The notes beneath the pieces are model-generated. The model ran no database searches, was not told the origin of the DNA, and worked only from the letters and a program-made list of their open reading frames with translations. A DNA stretch of 64,000 nt from Azospirillum sp. B510 (lineage in GTDB: Bacteria; Pseudomonadota; Alphaproteobacteria; Azospirillales; Azospirillaceae), in NCBI RefSeq assembly GCF_000010725.1, contig NC_013856.1, positions 434,001 through 498,000 on the forward strand. Direction: 5' to 3'. Positions 28,524-38,287 of the stretch are shown piece by piece. Positions within the stretch are counted from its first letter, which is position 1, and each line of letters opens with the position of its first letter. Made by a program: the position numbers and the translations under genes.

Positions 28524-30068
28524 ATGGCGCCCTTTGCGTATGGTAAGTCGATGATGGTCGCCGCCGCGGTGGCGCTGGCTCTGCCCACGGCGGCTCTTCC
28601 CTCGGTGGCTCTGGCCAACAAGGCGAACGACACGCTGGTTTACGCGTCCGACAGCGAGCCTGAGAACATCAGCCCCTATCACAACAATCTGCGCGAAGGC
28701 GTCATCGTCTCCCATCTGGCCTGGGACACGCTGATCTATCGGAACCCGAAGACCGGCGCCTATGAGCCGGAACTTGCCACCGCCTGGACATGGATCGATC
28801 CGGTCACGCTGGAGGTCAGCCTGCGCCAGGGCGTAACCTTCCAGGACGGCTCGCCCTTCTCCGCCGACGATGTCGTCTTCACCTTCAATTACGTGCTGAC
28901 GCCGGAAGCGAAGGTGGTGACCAAGCAGAATGTCGAATGGATGGCCGGCGCCGACAAGATCGACGACCACACCGTCCGCATCCGCCTGAAGGGCCCCTTC
29001 CCGGCGGCGCTGGAATATCTGTCCGGCCCGACGCCGATCTACCCGGCCGCCTATTTCAAGAAGGTTGGTCTGGACGGCTTCTCCAAGGCGCCCATCGGCA
29101 CCGGTCCCTACCGCGTCACCGCGGTCGAGAACGGCAAGGGCGTGAAGATGGAGAAGTTCAAGGGCTATTGGAAAGGCAGCCCGCTCGGCGATCCGCCCAT
29201 CGGCAAGATCGAATTCCGCGTCATCCCCGACGGCGAGACCCGCATGGCCGAGCTGATGACCGGCGGCGTCGACTGGATCTGGCGCGTGCCGAAGGATCAG
29301 GCCGACCAGTTGAGCGCGGTGCCGAACGTCACCGTGCTGTCGGCGGAAACGATGCGCGTCGGCTTCCTGCAATTCGATGCCGCCGGCCGCACCGCCGCCG
29401 ACACGCCGATGAAGAACGAGAAGGTGCGCCAAGCCATCGCCCATGCCGTCGACCGTCAGGCGATGGTGAAGAATCTGGTCGGCGGCGGCGCGCGGGTGAT
29501 GCATTCCGCCTGCTTCATCGATCAGATCGGCTGCACCGACGAGGGCGTGCCGCGCTACGACTACAATCCGGACAAGGCGCGCAAGCTGCTGGCCGAGGCC
29601 GGCTATCCCAACGGGTTCGAGACCGATCTCTACGCCTATCGCGAACGCGACTATGCCGAGGCGGTGGTCGGCTATCTGCGCGCGGTCGGCATCCGCGCCA
29701 ACCTGCGCTTCCTGAAATACGCCGCGATGCGCGAGGCAGCCCGCGCCGGCAAGGTGCCGCTGGAATACCAGACCTGGGGCTCCTTCTCGGTGAACGACGC
29801 CTCGGCCTTCACGGGCGTGTGGTTCAAGGAGAACGAGGATGACATGAGCCGGGACCCCAAGGTCAAGGCTCTCCTCGACAAGGCCGACACCACCAACGAG
29901 ACGGCGGCGCGCAAGGATCTCTACAAGCAGGCGCTGTCGATGATCGCGGAGAAGGGCTATCTGCTGCCGCTGTTCTCCTACCCCAGCAATTACGCCTTCA
30001 CCTCCGACCTCGACTTTACCGCCCAGCCCGACGAGCTTCCGCGCTTCTACGCCGCCCGCTGGAAGTGA
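28524..30068 (+). CDS. Dipeptide/oligopeptide-type ABC transporter substrate-binding protein
   Basis: 514 aa SBP family 5 (DppA/OppA type). Signal peptide (MAPFAYGKSMMVAAAVALAL, cleavage after ALA) then TLVYASDSEPENISPYHNN and the family motif VTFQDGSPFSADDVVFTF. ATG 28524 chosen for GGAG upstream and a good signal peptide; earlier in-frame ATG at 28446 gives none. First gene of an operon with two permeases, two ATPases and two peptidases; ligand probably a small peptide or acylated amino acid. Confidence 0.9.
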   Translation: MAPFAYGKSMMVAAAVALALPTAALPSVALANKANDTLVYASDSEPENISPYHNNLREGVIVSHLAWDTLIYRNPKTGAYEPELATAWTWIDPVTLEVSLRQGVTFQDGSPFSADDVVFTFNYVLTPEAKVVTKQNVEWMAGADKIDDHTVRIRLKGPFPAALEYLSGPTPIYPAAYFKKVGLDGFSKAPIGTGPYRVTAVENGKGVKMEKFKGYWKGSPLGDPPIGKIEFRVIPDGETRMAELMTGGVDWIWRVPKDQADQLSAVPNVTVLSAETMRVGFLQFDAAGRTAADTPMKNEKVRQAIAHAVDRQAMVKNLVGGGARVMHSACFIDQIGCTDEGVPRYDYNPDKARKLLAEAGYPNGFETDLYAYRERDYAEAVVGYLRAVGIRANLRFLKYAAMREAARAGKVPLEYQTWGSFSVNDASAFTGVWFKENEDDMSRDPKVKALLDKADTTNETAARKDLYKQALSMIAEKGYLLPLFSYPSNYAFTSDLDFTAQPDELPRFYAARWK

Positions 30069-30144
30069 GTCCGCGGCGGCGGGCCGGTTCGGCTGCGGAC
30101 CGGCCCGCCGCACCTCTCCGCCCGCTCCTCTTTAGGAGTCCGCC

Positions 30145-31062
30145 ATGCTAGCCTTCCTGCTTCGCCGGCTCGCCGTGGCGCTGTCGGTTGTGCTGACCGT
30201 CTCGGTCATCGCCTTTCTGCTTCTGCACCTGTCCGGCGATCTCGCCACCGACCTCGCCGGACCCGAGGCGTCGCCCGAGCAGGTGGCGCGGGTGCGGGCC
30301 GACTACGGCCTGGACCAGCCGCTGGTCGTCCAGTACGGCCAATGGCTGGCCGGGGCCGTCCGCTTCGATTTCGGCCGCTCCTTCTATTTCCGGGAGTCGG
30401 TGGCGTCGCTGATCGGCGACCGTCTGACGATCACCCTGAAGCTGGGCGCCATCGCGCTGGGCCTCGCCCTGGTCTTCGCCATTCCGCTGGGGGCGCTGGC
30501 GGCGGTGAAGCGCGGCAGCTGGTTCGACCGCGCCGCCCTGATCTTCTGCGCGCTCGGGCAGGCGGTGCCGACCTTCTGGCTCGGCCTGTCGCTGATCATC
30601 GTCTTCGCGGTCAACCTGCGCTGGCTGCCGGTGTCCGGCAACGCGACCTGGAGCCATTTCGTGCTGCCGTCGGTGGCGCTCGGCTGGTACGCCATCCCGG
30701 CGGTGATGCGGCTGACCCGCAACGGCATGCTGGACGTGATGGCGTCGGATTACATCCGCACCGCCAGGGCCAAGGGCCTGCGTCCGCGCACCGTCATCTT
30801 CAAGCACGCGCTGCGCAACGCGGTGGTGCCGGTGGTGGCGCTGGCGGCGGTGCAGTTCGGCTTCATGCTCGGCGGCTCCATCGTGGTCGAGGCGGTCTTC
30901 TCGCTCCAGGGGCTGGGCCAGCTCGCCTGGGAGGCCATCGCGCGCAAGGATTTCCCGGTGGTCCAGGCCATCGTGATGCTGCTCGCCACGATCTACATCC
31001 TGCTGACCTTCCTCGCCGACCTCCTCAACGCCTGGCTGGACCCAAGGATCCGCGTCGCATGA
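30145..31062 (+). CDS. Peptide ABC transporter permease (DppB-type)
   Basis: 305 aa, about six membrane helices, opening MLAFLLRRLAVALSVVLTVSVIAFLL. Contains the EAA loop for ATPase contact (DYIRTARAKGLRPRTVIFKHALRNAVVPVV). Stop overlaps the next start by 4 nt. Confidence 0.92.
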   Translation: MLAFLLRRLAVALSVVLTVSVIAFLLLHLSGDLATDLAGPEASPEQVARVRADYGLDQPLVVQYGQWLAGAVRFDFGRSFYFRESVASLIGDRLTITLKLGAIALGLALVFAIPLGALAAVKRGSWFDRAALIFCALGQAVPTFWLGLSLIIVFAVNLRWLPVSGNATWSHFVLPSVALGWYAIPAVMRLTRNGMLDVMASDYIRTARAKGLRPRTVIFKHALRNAVVPVVALAAVQFGFMLGGSIVVEAVFSLQGLGQLAWEAIARKDFPVVQAIVMLLATIYILLTFLADLLNAWLDPRIRVA

Positions 31063-31994
31063 GCACCACGAGCGCATCCGCCTCCCCCCCGGCCGCCACC
31101 ACCCCGGCCGCCGGCTTCGACCCGGTTCCGGTCCGCCGCTCGCCGCTGGCCCGCTTCACCCGGCGGGCGGTCCGCCACCCCGGCTTCATGGCCGGCGCCA
31201 TCCTCCTGGCCGTCATCCTCGTCCTGTCGCTGGCCGCGCCGCTGTTCACCCCGCACGACCCCTATGCCCAGGACATCTCCCGCCGGCTGATCCCGCCGGT
31301 CTGGCACCCCAAGGGGAGTTGGGAGCATTGGCTCGGCACCGACAAGCTGGGGCGCGACTATTTCGCCCGGCTGCTTTATGGCGGGCGCATCTCCCTGCTG
31401 ATCGGGGCGGCTACGGTGCTGCTGTCGGGGGTGATCGGCACGGCGCTGGGTGTCGCCGCCGGCTTCTTCGGCGGCCGGGTCGACATGGTCATCGGCTACA
31501 TCATCAATGTGCGGCTCGCCCTGCCGGTGGTGCTGGTGGCGCTCGCTGTGGCGGCCCTGGTCGGCACCTCGCTCAACACCGTCATCGTCGTGCTGGGGCT
31601 GCTGCTGTGGGACCGCTTCGCGGTGGTGGCGCGGTCGACGACGCAGCAGATCGCCCACGCCGATTTCGTCGGCGCCGCCCGCGCCATCGGCTGTTCGACG
31701 CGGCTGATCGTCTTCTCGGAGGTGCTGCCGAACATCCTCAACCCGCTGATCGTGGTCGCCACGCTGGAGATGGCCCATGCCATCCTGCTGGAGGCGGCGC
31801 TGTCCTTTCTCGGCCTCGGCGTCCAGCCGCCGCTGCCGTCCTGGGGCCTGATGATCTCCGAGGGCAAGCAGTACATGTTCTTCAGCCCCTGGGTCATCAC
31901 CATCCCCGGCGTGGCGCTGGTGGCGCTGGTTCTCGGCATCAACCTCCTGGGCGACGGCCTGCGCGACGTCACCGCCCCCGACAACCGGAGCTGA
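31059..31994 (+). CDS. Peptide ABC transporter permease (DppC-type)
   Basis: 311 aa. Cytoplasmic Ala/Pro-rich N-terminus, OppC N-terminal motif (RRAVRHPGFMAGAILLAVIL), LGTDKLGRDYFARLLYGGRISL and EAA loop ADFVGAARAIGCSTRLIVFSEVLPNILNPL. Pairs with the DppB-type permease. Confidence 0.92.
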   Translation: MSTTSASASPPAATTPAAGFDPVPVRRSPLARFTRRAVRHPGFMAGAILLAVILVLSLAAPLFTPHDPYAQDISRRLIPPVWHPKGSWEHWLGTDKLGRDYFARLLYGGRISLLIGAATVLLSGVIGTALGVAAGFFGGRVDMVIGYIINVRLALPVVLVALAVAALVGTSLNTVIVVLGLLLWDRFAVVARSTTQQIAHADFVGAARAIGCSTRLIVFSEVLPNILNPLIVVATLEMAHAILLEAALSFLGLGVQPPLPSWGLMISEGKQYMFFSPWVITIPGVALVALVLGINLLGDGLRDVTAPDNRS

Positions 31995-31999
31995 CGGCC

Positions 32000-32977
32000 A
32001 TGCCCCTGCTCGACGTCGACAACCTGACCATCGAGATCCCCACCGAAGCCGGGCTGCTCCATGCCGTCAACGGGGTGTCCTTCACCCTGGAGCGCGGCGA
32101 GACGCTGGCCATCGTCGGCGAGAGCGGGTCCGGCAAGTCGCTGACCTCGCTGGCGCTGATGGATCTGCTGCCGTCCAGGGCGGTGCGCAAGGCGCGCTCC
32201 CTGCGCTTCGACGGCATCGACCTGATGGCCGCCGGCCGCCGCGCGATGGAGGATCTGCGCGGCGACCGCATGGCGATGGTCTTCCAGGAGCCAATGACCT
32301 CGCTGAACCCGGCCTACACCATCGGCGACCAGTTGGGCGAGGCGTTGCGCCGCCATCGTCCGGTCGGGCGGGCGGCGGCGCGCGACCGCGCGGTCCATCT
32401 GCTGGAGCGGGTCGGCATCACCGCCGCCGCCTCGCGGCTCGGCCAGTATCCGCACCAGCTGTCGGGCGGCCTGCGCCAGCGGGTGATGATCGCCATGGGG
32501 CTGATGTGCGAGCCCGACCTGATCATCGCCGACGAGCCGACCACGGCGCTGGACGTGACGATCCAGGCCCAGATCCTGCTGCTGCTGCGCGACATCCAGC
32601 GCGAGTTCGGCATGGGGCTGATCCTGGTCACCCATGACCTGGGCGTCGTCGCCCGCGTCGCCACCAAGGTGGCGGTGATGTATGCCGGCCGGCTGGTCGA
32701 GACCGGCCCGGTCGGGGCGGTGTTCGGCGCCCCCAGCCATCCCTACACCCAGGGGCTGCTGCGCGCCATCCCGGTTCCCGGCCGCACCCGGCCGGGCGAG
32801 CCGCTGGGCACCATTCCGGGGCAGGTGCCGAACCTGATCGGCCCGCTGGCCGGCTGCGCCTTCCGCAACCGCTGCGACCGCGCCACCGACGCCTGTGCCG
32901 CCGCCATTCCGGAGCGCGACCTCGGCCCCGGCCACCGCATGGCCTGCGTGCTCGACCCCATCGTCCTTCCGTCCTGA
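32000..32977 (+). CDS. Peptide ABC transporter ATP-binding protein (DppD-type)
   Basis: 325 aa. Walker A GESGSGKSLTSLAL, signature LSGGLRQRVMIAMGL, Walker B LIIADEPTTALDVT, H-loop VTHDLG, and the C-terminal oligopeptide extension with a Cys cluster (CAFRNRCDRATDAC, C at about 315) typical of iron-sulfur-like OppD/DppD tails. Confidence 0.92.
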   Translation: MPLLDVDNLTIEIPTEAGLLHAVNGVSFTLERGETLAIVGESGSGKSLTSLALMDLLPSRAVRKARSLRFDGIDLMAAGRRAMEDLRGDRMAMVFQEPMTSLNPAYTIGDQLGEALRRHRPVGRAAARDRAVHLLERVGITAAASRLGQYPHQLSGGLRQRVMIAMGLMCEPDLIIADEPTTALDVTIQAQILLLLRDIQREFGMGLILVTHDLGVVARVATKVAVMYAGRLVETGPVGAVFGAPSHPYTQGLLRAIPVPGRTRPGEPLGTIPGQVPNLIGPLAGCAFRNRCDRATDACAAAIPERDLGPGHRMACVLDPIVLPS

Positions 32978-32989
32978 TCGGAGACCGAG

Positions 32990-33943
32990 ATGACCGTTCC
33001 GGTGCTCGAACTTGAGAACGTCACCAAGATCTATCCGGTGTCGCAGGGGATGTTCAAACCCAAGGCGATGCTGACCGCCGTCGGCGGGGTATCGCTGACC
33101 GTCGCCCGCGGCGAGGTTCATGCGCTGGTCGGCGAAAGCGGGTCCGGCAAATCGACGCTGGCGAAGATGCTGCTGGGCCTGACCAGGCCGACCGCCGGCG
33201 AGATCCGCATCGACGGCGTCCCCATCGCCCGCACCGACCGGCGGGAGGTGGCGCGGCGCATCCAGCCGGTGTTCCAGGATCCCTATTCCTCGCTGAACCC
33301 GCGCAAGTCGGTGGCCGACCTGATCACGCTGCCGCTGGTCGCCCACAACATCGGCAGCGCGGCCAGCCGGCAGAAGAAGGCGGCGGAGATGCTGGACGCG
33401 GTGGGGCTGCCGCGCCGGATGATCGACGCCTATCCCGGCCAGATGTCGGGCGGTCAGCGCCAGCGCGTCGCCATCGCCCGCGCGCTGGTGATGCAGCCGG
33501 ACGTCCTGATCTGCGACGAGCCGACCTCGGCGCTCGACGTGTCGGTGCAGGCGCAGATCCTGAATCTGCTGATGGAGCTGAAGCGCGAGTTCAAGCTGAC
33601 CTATTTCTTCATCAGCCACAATCTCGCGGTGGTCGAGCATCTGGCCGACCGGGTGGCGGTGATGTATCTCGGCCGCATCGTCGAGGAGCGCGGGCGCGAG
33701 GCCCTGTTCACCCGCGCCAGCCACCCCTATTCCCGCGCGCTGCTCGATTGCGTGCTGACGCCCGATCCGACGCTGGGCATGCCGGACGCGGTTCTCGGCG
33801 GCTCCTTCCCCAACCCGATCGCGCCGCCGCCGGGATGCAGCTTCCACCCGCGCTGCCCGTTGGCGATCGACCGTTGCCGCGCCGAGGCGCCCGGTTCCCT
33901 GCCGGTGGTCGACGGCGTCGCCGCCTGCCATCTGGCCGCCTGA
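32990..33943 (+). CDS. Peptide ABC transporter ATP-binding protein (DppF-type)
   Basis: 317 aa. Walker A GESGSGKSTLAKMLLG, signature MSGGQRQRVAIARAL, Walker B VLICDEPTSALDVS, and tail CSFHPRCPLAIDRC. GGAGACCGAG ribosome site just before ATG 32990, 12 nt after the previous stop. Confidence 0.92.
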   Translation: MTVPVLELENVTKIYPVSQGMFKPKAMLTAVGGVSLTVARGEVHALVGESGSGKSTLAKMLLGLTRPTAGEIRIDGVPIARTDRREVARRIQPVFQDPYSSLNPRKSVADLITLPLVAHNIGSAASRQKKAAEMLDAVGLPRRMIDAYPGQMSGGQRQRVAIARALVMQPDVLICDEPTSALDVSVQAQILNLLMELKREFKLTYFFISHNLAVVEHLADRVAVMYLGRIVEERGREALFTRASHPYSRALLDCVLTPDPTLGMPDAVLGGSFPNPIAPPPGCSFHPRCPLAIDRCRAEAPGSLPVVDGVAACHLAA

Positions 33944-33973
33944 TCCCCCTTTCCTCCACCCCTGAGTTCCGCC

Positions 33974-35419
33974 ATGACCCATCAGCCATCGCGTGACGGC
34001 GCCATCGCGCGCGCCGCCCGACATTTCGCGTCCGGCGCCTTCCTGGCCGACCTGACCCGGCGTGTCGCCATCAAGTCCGAAAGCCAGTCGCCCGACCGCG
34101 CGGCGGAGCTGCGCGCCTATCTGGATGGGGAGATGATCCCGTCGCTGGCCCGGCTCGGCTTCACCGGCACCATCGTCGACAACCCGGTCGCCGGCCGCGG
34201 GCCCTTCCTGATCGCCGAACGGCATGAGGCCGCCGAGCTGCCGACGGTGCTGATCTATGGCCATGGCGACGTGGTGCCGGGCCATGAGGGACGTTGGCGC
34301 GACGGCATCGACCCGTGGACGGTGACGATCCAGGGCGACCGCTGGTATGGCCGCGGCACCGCCGACAACAAGGGCCAGCATTCCGTCAACATCGCGGCGC
34401 TGGCCCAGGTGATGGCGGAGCGCGGCGGCAGCCTCGGCTTCAACGCCAAGTTCGTGATCGAGATGGGCGAGGAGGCCGGCTCTCCCGGCCTGCGCGCGCT
34501 GGCCGAGAGCCACCGCGAGGCCCTTGCCGCCGACGTGCTGATCGCGTCGGACGGGCCGCGGGTGATCGCCGACCGGCCGACGGTCTTCCTCGGCTCGCGC
34601 GGGGCGCTGAATTTCGAACTGACCGTCGATCTGCGCCAGGGTGCCCACCATTCCGGCAATTGGGGCGGCCTGCTCGCCAACCCCGGCACCATCCTGGCCA
34701 ACGCCATCGCCTCGCTGATCGACGGGCAGGGGCGGATCAGGCTCGACGCGCTGAAGCCGGCCGGCATCCCGCCGGCGGTCAAGGCGGCCATCGCCGACCT
34801 GACGGTCGGCGGCGGGCCGAACGATCCCGAAATCGACCGCGACTGGGGCGAAGCCGGCCTGACGCCGGAGGAGCGGGTGTTCGGCTGGAACGCGCTGGAG
34901 GTGCTGGCCTTCGAGACCGGCAACCCGCGCGCGCCCGTCAACGCCGTCCCCGGCAGCGCCAAGGCGACGCTGCAACTGCGCTTCGTCGTCGGCACCGATC
35001 CGGCGAAAGTGCTCGACGCCGTGCGCGCCCATCTCGCCGCCAACGGCTTCGGGCGGGTGCGGGTGACGGCCAGCCGGATGGAGGTGTTCGCCGCCACCCG
35101 TCTCGATCCGACCGACCCCTGGGTCGGCTGGGCGCTCGACTCGCTGGCGCGGACGACGGCCAAGAAGCCGGCGCTGCTGCCCAATTTGGGCGGCTCGATC
35201 CCCAACGACGTGTTCGCCGAGGTGCTGGGGCTGCCCACCATCTGGGTGCCCCATTCCTACCCCGCCTGTTCGCAGCACGCCCCCGACGAGCATCTGCTGG
35301 CCTCGGTCGCCGAGGAGGCGCTGCGGGTGATGGCCGGGCTGTTCTGGGATCTGGGCGAGACCGGCCCCGCCATCCGGGCCGCCCGTGAGAGCACCGGCAA
35401 GGAGGCCAGCCGCGCATGA
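33974..35419 (+). CDS. M20 family metallopeptidase
   Basis: 481 aa zinc peptidase fold. Metal motif GHGDVVPG (H and D), followed by YGRGTADNKGQ and EMGEEAGSPGL with the catalytic/bridging Glu pair; dimerisation lid domain in the middle. Probably a dipeptidase or amide hydrolase that trims the imported substrate. Overlaps the next M20 gene by 4 nt. Confidence 0.88.
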   Translation: MTHQPSRDGAIARAARHFASGAFLADLTRRVAIKSESQSPDRAAELRAYLDGEMIPSLARLGFTGTIVDNPVAGRGPFLIAERHEAAELPTVLIYGHGDVVPGHEGRWRDGIDPWTVTIQGDRWYGRGTADNKGQHSVNIAALAQVMAERGGSLGFNAKFVIEMGEEAGSPGLRALAESHREALAADVLIASDGPRVIADRPTVFLGSRGALNFELTVDLRQGAHHSGNWGGLLANPGTILANAIASLIDGQGRIRLDALKPAGIPPAVKAAIADLTVGGGPNDPEIDRDWGEAGLTPEERVFGWNALEVLAFETGNPRAPVNAVPGSAKATLQLRFVVGTDPAKVLDAVRAHLAANGFGRVRVTASRMEVFAATRLDPTDPWVGWALDSLARTTAKKPALLPNLGGSIPNDVFAEVLGLPTIWVPHSYPACSQHAPDEHLLASVAEEALRVMAGLFWDLGETGPAIRAARESTGKEASRA

Positions 35420-36567
35420 CCCCGCTCGCCCAACGCGCCAGCGACTGGCTGGCCACCCGCCGCGCCGAGATGGAGGAGATGCTCCAGCGCATCGTCGACA
35501 TCGATTCCGGCAGCCGCGACGCCGTCGGCATCGATGCCGTCGGCGCCGTCATGACGGCGATGCTGGAGGCCGACGGCATCGCCGTGACGCGCTTCCCCAA
35601 CGAGACCTACGGCTCCGTGCTGAAGGCCGAGATCCCCGGACGGGACGGCGGGGCGCCGGTGCTGGTGATGGGGCACCGCGACACCGTCTATCCCAAGGGA
35701 ACGGTGGCGGCGCGGCCCTTCAGCCGCGACGGCGAGACCGCGCGCGGGCCGGGGGTCGCCGACATGAAGGGCGGGCTGGTCGTCGACGTCTTCGTGTTGC
35801 GGGCGCTGAAGGCGGCGGGCGGCGCCGGCTTTCCGCTGATCGGCCTGTTCACCGCCGACGAGGAGATCGGCTCGCCGTCGGGCCGGAGCGTGATCGAGGA
35901 GGTGGCGCGCGGCGCGCGGGCAGCCTTCAACGCCGAGCCGGGCCGGGTGTCGGGCAATGTCGTCACCGCGCGCAAGGGTGGTCTGACGCTGGATATCAGT
36001 GTGACCGGGCGGGCCGCCCATTCCGGCGTCAACCACGCCGATGGGGCGAGCGCCATCGGGGCGCTGGCGGCGAAGATCACCGCGCTGCACGCGCTGACCG
36101 ACTATCCCAGCGGCATCACCACCAATGTCGGGGTGATCCGCGGCGGCCGGACGCACAACACCGTCGCCGATCATGCGGAGGCGGCGCTCGACATCCGCTT
36201 CCGCTCGGTCGATCAGCTCGACGGGATCCTGGCGCGGGTGGAGGCGATTCTGGCGGCGGAGGATGTGCCGGGCACCAGCGCCTCCTATCAGCGCGGGCAC
36301 CTGTTCATGCCGCTGGAGGAGCGGCATTCGGCCGAGCTGTTCGCCCGCTACCAGGCGGCGGCGGCCGAGGTCGGTTTCGCGGTGGATGGGGAATTCACCG
36401 GCGGATGCGCCGATTCCGGCTTCACCGGGGCGCTGGGCGTGCCGTCGCTCTGCGGGCTGGGGCCGGTCGGCGGAGCGGCCCATACCGAGCGCGAATGGTG
36501 CCGGCTCGACACGCTGGTGCCGCGCGCCCAGGCGCTGGCGGTCACCATCGCGGGATTGGATGCCTGA
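35416..36567 (+). CDS. M20 family metallopeptidase, glutamate carboxypeptidase (CPG2)-like
   Basis: 383 aa. Motifs GHRDTVYPKGT, ARGPGVADMKGG and FTADEEIGSPSGR give the five metal ligands and catalytic Glu; the lid domain contains GRAAHSGVNHADGASAIG. This subgroup removes C-terminal glutamate or cleaves N-acyl amino acids. Last gene of the importer operon, ended by a strong hairpin. Confidence 0.88.
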   Translation: MTPLAQRASDWLATRRAEMEEMLQRIVDIDSGSRDAVGIDAVGAVMTAMLEADGIAVTRFPNETYGSVLKAEIPGRDGGAPVLVMGHRDTVYPKGTVAARPFSRDGETARGPGVADMKGGLVVDVFVLRALKAAGGAGFPLIGLFTADEEIGSPSGRSVIEEVARGARAAFNAEPGRVSGNVVTARKGGLTLDISVTGRAAHSGVNHADGASAIGALAAKITALHALTDYPSGITTNVGVIRGGRTHNTVADHAEAALDIRFRSVDQLDGILARVEAILAAEDVPGTSASYQRGHLFMPLEERHSAELFARYQAAAAEVGFAVDGEFTGGCADSGFTGALGVPSLCGLGPVGGAAHTEREWCRLDTLVPRAQALAVTIAGLDA

Positions 36568-36593
36568 CGGAGCTATTCCGTCATTGAAGAAAG

Positions 36594-36622
36594 CGCCCCC
36601 CGACCGCAAGGGTCGGGGGGCG
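36594..36622. terminator. Bidirectional terminator hairpin
   Basis: 12-bp perfect GC-rich stem CGCCCCCCGACC / GGTCGGGGGGCG with loop GCAAG, lying between the convergent M20 and acdS stops. A purine-rich GAAGAAAG tract on its left would read as a pyrimidine tract for the minus strand, so it fits best as the acdS terminator and serves both directions. Confidence 0.75.
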
Positions 36623-36630
36623 TCGGCTTA

Positions 36631-37650
36631 TCAGCCGTTCCGGTAGGTGTAGCTGTAGCCGTTCAGCGCCGGGGCGCCGCCGAGATGGGCGTAGAGGACC
36701 TTCGAGCCTTCGGGGAACCAGCCCTTCTTCACGAGGTCGATCATGCCCTGCATCGACTTGCCCTCATAGACCGGGTCGGTGATCATCGCCTCGGTGCGGG
36801 CGGCCAGGCGGATCGCCTCGTTGGTCTCGGCGCTGGGCACGCCATAGGCCGGATAGGCATAGTCTTCCAGGATGACGATCTCGTCGTCGCGGACCTTGCG
36901 GCCGAGTTCGACCAGCTCGGCCGTGTTGTCGACGATCTGGCGGACCTGGGCGCGGGTCTGTTCCGGCGTGCCGGAGGCGTCGATGCCGATCACGCGGTCG
37001 GCGCGGTCGTCGGCGGCGAAGCCGACGATCATGCCGCCCTGGGTCGAGCCGGTCACGACGCAGACGACGATGTAGTCGAACTTGAAGCCGAGCTCGGCCT
37101 CCTGCTTGCGGACCTCCTCGGCGAAGCCGACATAGCCGAGACCGCCGTATTTGTGGACGGAGCCGCCGGCCGGAATGCCGTAGGGCTTGCCGCCGACATC
37201 CTTCACCGACTGGATGGCGTCCTCCCAGCTCTTGCGGATGCCGATGTCGAAGCCGTCGGAAACGATGCGGCTGTCGGCGCCCATCAGGCGGGTCAGCAGG
37301 ATGTTGCCGACGCGGTCATAGACGGCGTCCTCGTGCGGAACCCAGCTCTCCTGCACGACCACGCACTTCATGCCGAGCTTGGCGGCGGTGGCCGCCACCA
37401 TGCGGGTGTGGTTCGACTGCACGCCGCCGATGGACACCAGCGTGTCGGCGCCGGCCGCGATGGCGTCGGGAACGATGTATTCCAGCTTGCGCAGCTTGTT
37501 GCCGCCCATGGCGAGGCCGGAGTTGCAGTCGTCGCGCTTGGCGTAGATCTCGACCTTGCCGCCGAGCGCCTCGGTCAGGCGGGGCAGATGTTCGATGGGA
37601 GTCGGGCCGAAGGTGAGCGGATAACGTTCGAAGCGATCGAGGCGCAGCAT
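36631..37650 (-). CDS. acdS: 1-aminocyclopropane-1-carboxylate (ACC) deaminase
   Basis: PLP enzyme that breaks the ethylene precursor ACC into 2-oxobutyrate and ammonia, cytoplasmic, a plant-growth-promotion trait. 339 aa. PLP lysine K52 in [10 protein letters not shown]. Residues separating true ACC deaminases from D-cysteine desulfhydrases are present: Tyr295-Glu296 (VYEGKSM) and Leu323 ([10 protein letters not shown]). Start ATG 37650; an upstream in-frame ATG at 37713 is less likely. Divergent from an Lrp-type gene, as in known acdS-acdR loci. Confidence 0.95.
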   Translation of the reverse strand: MLRLDRFERYPLTFGPTPIEHLPRLTEALGGKVEIYAKRDDCNSGLAMGGNKLRKLEYIVPDAIAAGADTLVSIGGVQSNHTRMVAATAAKLGMKCVVVQESWVPHEDAVYDRVGNILLTRLMGADSRIVSDGFDIGIRKSWEDAIQSVKDVGGKPYGIPAGGSVHKYGGLGYVGFAEEVRKQEAELGFKFDYIVVCVVTGSTQGGMIVGFAADDRADRVIGIDASGTPEQTRAQVRQIVDNTAELVELGRKVRDDEIVILEDYAYPAYGVPSAETNEAIRLAARTEAMITDPVYEGKSMQGMIDLVKKGWFPEGSKVLYAHLGGAPALNGYSYTYRNG

Positions 37651-37745
37651 GGCGGGGCTCCACTGTCTCAAGTGAAGCGACGGTATCACCGTAGAAATGA
37701 AAGGTGCTCTCAAACTTCGCTATCGGATTGCTGTTTCAGGCTGAT

Positions 37746-37758
37746 AAAATGCCATTTT
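37746..37758. promoter_or_regulatory. Palindrome in acdS-acdR promoter region
   Basis: AAAATG-C-CATTTT, perfect 6-bp arms, in the 134-bp region between the divergent acdS and Lrp-type genes. Lrp/AsnC proteins favour AT-rich imperfect palindromes, so this is the best candidate operator. Confidence 0.55.
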
Positions 37759-37784
37759 GTGCGCTATCCATCCCAAATTCATGG

Positions 37785-38270
37785 ATGAAAATGAGAGAAA
37801 CCACCGCCGATGAGGGGCCCAGCCCGGCCGACCGCAAGATTCTCCAGCTTCTTCAAAGGGATGGCCGGATGACGAACGCCGATCTGGCGGCGGCGGTGAA
37901 TCTCAGCCCGGCCACCTGCCACCGGCACACCCAACGGCTTTTCGCCGAGGGCTACATCCGTTCCGTCCGGGCCGAGATCGAGCCGGCGAAGGTGGATCGC
38001 GGCACGCTGGTGATGGTCGGGGTCGAGTTGGACCGCTCGACGCCGGAAAGCTTCGCCGCGTTCGAGCAGGCGATCCGCAAGCTGCCCTTCGTGCTGGACT
38101 GTCATCTCGTCGCCGGGGACTTCGATTTCTTCCTGAAGATCCGGGTCAGCGACATCGCGGATTTCAACCGTCTGCACGGGCAGCAACTGATCGCGCTTCC
38201 CGGCGTGCGGCAGACGCGCACCTTCTTCGTCATGAAGGAGGTGATCGACAACGCGATGCTGGATTTCTGA
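37785..38270 (+). CDS. acdR: Lrp/AsnC family regulator of acdS
   Basis: 161 aa from ATG 37785 (MKMRETTADEG). N-terminal helix-turn-helix (ADRKILQLLQRDGRMTNADLAAAVNLSPATCHRHTQRL) and C-terminal RAM ligand-binding domain (VEL...VLDCHLVAGDFDFFLKIRVSDIADF). In ACC-degrading proteobacteria an Lrp-like regulator divergent from acdS activates it in response to ACC. No strong ribosome site; ATG at 37791 is an alternative. Confidence 0.88.
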   Translation: MKMRETTADEGPSPADRKILQLLQRDGRMTNADLAAAVNLSPATCHRHTQRLFAEGYIRSVRAEIEPAKVDRGTLVMVGVELDRSTPESFAAFEQAIRKLPFVLDCHLVAGDFDFFLKIRVSDIADFNRLHGQQLIALPGVRQTRTFFVMKEVIDNAMLDF

Positions 38271-38287
38271 CTGTCGGACCCGTGGAG

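Noticed and set aside
31496-35293. A 1265-codon open frame on the minus strand opposite the peptide importer
   Set aside because: Antisense to four recognisable genes; composition is that of a shadow frame.
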